This document shows positions 5,766 through 7,217 of a DNA stretch of 7,217 bases, piece after piece. Under the pieces are notes generated by a model. It was not told where the DNA came from and ran no database searches. It was given only the letters and a program-made list of their open reading frames with translations. Positions within the stretch are counted from its first letter, which is position 1; each line of letters opens with the position of its first letter. The translations under genes were made by a program, and so were the position numbers. Source of the DNA: Rhodospirillaceae bacterium (lineage in GTDB: Bacteria; Pseudomonadota; Alphaproteobacteria; Rickettsiales; UBA3002). The DNA lies in NCBI GenBank assembly GCA_947458525.1, contig CANHAG010000055.1:1-7217 (forward strand). The letters are read 5' to 3'.

Positions 5766-7217
5766 GGCGTTTTCTCCTTAAGGGTTAACGGCGCAGCAGC
5801 AGCGCCCATCGGCAAATAATCTTTGAGCACTTTCTCGGCCACAAAGCGGCTGCCCGCTGCCGAGAAATGATCGTCATCCGCGTAGAGCAATACACCATTC
5901 AGCAGCACACGGCAAACCCCTTGCGGGCAGAAAGCTGGAAGCGGATCAATTACCGTCACTCCGGGAATTTTTGCCACCCTAGTGCGGTAATCGCGCTGCC
6001 GTTCGATCACCGTGGCGAGCGGCAAGGTGCAGTCGCTCACGTTCCTACGCAACGGGCGTGAAATACACTGTGCCACATCCATCCCCGTTTCGGGGTTTTC
6101 GAGCAGATAATATACTTTCTTTCCTGCACGCCGCAGTTCGGTCACGGTTTGCGCCAGCCCGCGCATGAAAATATTATCCGAGGATAAGTTTTTCCATGCC
6201 GGGTTATCCGTGCGGATGGGTTTATCGTGGTAGTCTTTTTCGGACGCGCCAAAGCCGTTGCCCGTCATATAAATCGTGCCCCGCGTGACAATAAACACAT
6301 ACGTAATCTCCGGCTTGGATTTGAGCACGTCAAGAAGCTGAGTAATCCTGGCCGAACATTCGCGGCGGTCTTTCTCCGTATCACCAGTCACAGCACCTTT
6401 AAGCGGTGGACAGCCGCTATTGGCAAGTAACACCAGATTGTAACCACGTGCCGCCAGAGCCTCGCCCATCCCCGGGAATGTCACATGCGCGTGGGAATCG
6501 CCAATCAATGCGACAGTGTCTTTCGCTTTCGCATCATGATAGCGGCAATAATAAAAATCCGGTTTAAAACCCACATACGAAAGACATGATGGATCTCTTT
6601 CCGGTGTGCGGATCAGTTCATTCTTATTATTGGCAAACGCAGCAATGCTTGCACGCTGCGGCAGACCTTCCATGCGATAAATCACCAAGCCTGTTACCCC
6701 TAACGCAATCATGACCACACAAAGCACCATGGTTTTTTGGCGCTTATGCGTGCCAAACCGAATCGGTTTTTCCACCAACTGGTAGGTCGCGTAAGCCAGC
6801 GCCAGACTGAGTGCAAGACAGGCGATGCGTACTTCGATCGGCGGTATTGCCGAATAAATAATTCGCGCCAGCGATAATAACGGCCAATGCCACAGATAAA
6901 GCGGGTAGCTGATAAGCCCAATGCCGACCATCCATGGCTGCGCCAGAAACCAGCGATTCACGGGTGCGGCGGCACCAGCCGCAATCATCAGCCATGCGCC
7001 CGCGACCGGAAGCAGCGCCCAGAACCCTGGGAAACTGAAAGATTTACGTAAGCCAAAACAGGCGGCAAGAATCAGTGCAAAACCAATCCACGACATCGCG
7101 GTTCGCCAATGTGAGCGAAACATCAGGGGGCGGGTCAAGGTCAGATAAGCGAGCAACGCACCAGCCGACAATTCCCAAAACCGGGTGAACGGACTATAAA
7201 ATGCGAGCGACAAATCA
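5762..7217 (-). CDS. OafA/YrhL-type membrane acyltransferase with C-terminal SGNH domain (5' end cut by window edge)
   Basis: The frame is open from the right edge to TGA 5764-5762, giving at least 484 residues. A TTG at 7213 is not the real start: FYSPFTRFWELSAGALLAY is the interior of acyltransferase-3 proteins, so roughly the first 150-200 residues of a usual 620-680 are missing. Numbering from the codon at 7213, the membrane part has helices near 14-26, 40-54, 62-81, 94-120, 129-146 and 161-179, including ISYPLYLWHWP and QLVEKPIRFG, hallmarks of this family. The periplasmic SGNH domain follows: GDSH (238-241, catalytic Ser), NSGCPPL (265-271, Gly block) and DDDHFS (446-451, catalytic Asp/His as DxxH). 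Cysteines at 210/223, 383/395 and 429/434 suggest disulfides in the periplasm. Such proteins move acetyl or other acyl groups across the membrane and attach them to O-antigen, peptidoglycan or exopolysaccharide. The target here is unknown. It overlaps the following methyltransferase by ATGA, so the two probably form one operon. Confidence 0.93.
   Translation of the reverse strand, partial: DLSLAFYSPFTRFWELSAGALLAYLTLTRPLMFRSHWRTAMSWIGFALILAACFGLRKSFSFPGFWALLPVAGAWLMIAAGAAAPVNRWFLAQPWMVGIGLISYPLYLWHWPLLSLARIIYSAIPPIEVRIACLALSLALAYATYQLVEKPIRFGTHKRQKTMVLCVVMIALGVTGLVIYRMEGLPQRASIAAFANNKNELIRTPERDPSCLSYVGFKPDFYYCRYHDAKAKDTVALIGDSHAHVTFPGMGEALAARGYNLVLLANSGCPPLKGAVTGDTEKDRRECSARITQLLDVLKSKPEITYVFIVTRGTIYMTGNGFGASEKDYHDKPIRTDNPAWKNLSSDNIFMRGLAQTVTELRRAGKKVYYLLENPETGMDVAQCISRPLRRNVSDCTLPLATVIERQRDYRTRVAKIPGVTVIDPLPAFCPQGVCRVLLNGVLLYADDDHFSAAGSRFVAEKVLKDYLPMGAAAAPLTLKEKTP
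5774..5780 (-). promoter_or_regulatory. Ribosome binding site of the frameshifted methyltransferase
   Basis: The minus strand reads TAAGGAG, eight bases before the ATG at 5765-5763. It lies within the end of the acyltransferase gene, consistent with coupled translation across the ATGA overlap. Confidence 0.75.

Noticed and set aside
7211..7213. TTG at 7213 as the start of the acyltransferase
   Set aside because: The sequence at this point is internal to the acyltransferase-3 membrane domain and the frame stays open to the edge, so the gene continues outside the window.

Overview
The window reads as ordinary proteobacterial chromosome, most likely from an alphaproteobacterium. That assignment is an inference from the K+-insensitive type of membrane pyrophosphatase, the strong AAGGAG-type ribosome binding sites and the moderately high GC content; no rRNA or other taxonomic marker is present. 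There is no CRISPR array, tRNA, rRNA or complete insertion sequence.

Layout. Positions 1-2255, minus strand: two tandem, closely related SAM-dependent methyltransferase genes. They are joined by a 4-base ATGA overlap, and the downstream copy runs off the left edge. A short divergent spacer (2256-2426) carries the ribosome binding sites for both directions and a possible promoter for the next gene. Positions 2427-4511, plus strand: hppA, a complete membrane-bound proton-pumping pyrophosphatase with the lysine signature of the K+-independent class. Positions 4512-4833: a 322-base convergent spacer with a terminator-like hairpin, a second imperfect palindrome and only short, unrecognised open frames. 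Positions 4834-7217, minus strand: a two-gene unit. The upstream gene is an OafA/YrhL-type membrane acyltransferase with a C-terminal SGNH esterase-like domain, cut by the right edge. It overlaps by ATGA a second, unrelated methyltransferase gene that is split into two frames by an apparent single-base deletion.

How the genes fit together. The pyrophosphatase is an energy-conserving pump, and nothing ties it functionally to its neighbours. The acyltransferase/methyltransferase pair resembles the decorating end of a surface-polysaccharide locus (O-acetylation plus methylation of a glycan or lipid); this is inference from family and gene order. The substrates of the tandem methyltransferases at the left cannot be read from sequence. 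Both carry the same N-terminal Rossmann domain, and the complete one has a C-terminal region that may be a small winged-helix or PqqD-like domain.

I did not find a convincing new system. The points most worth checking are the frameshifted methyltransferase, the tandem duplicated methyltransferases with their C-terminal domain, and the unexplained palindromic spacer downstream of hppA.
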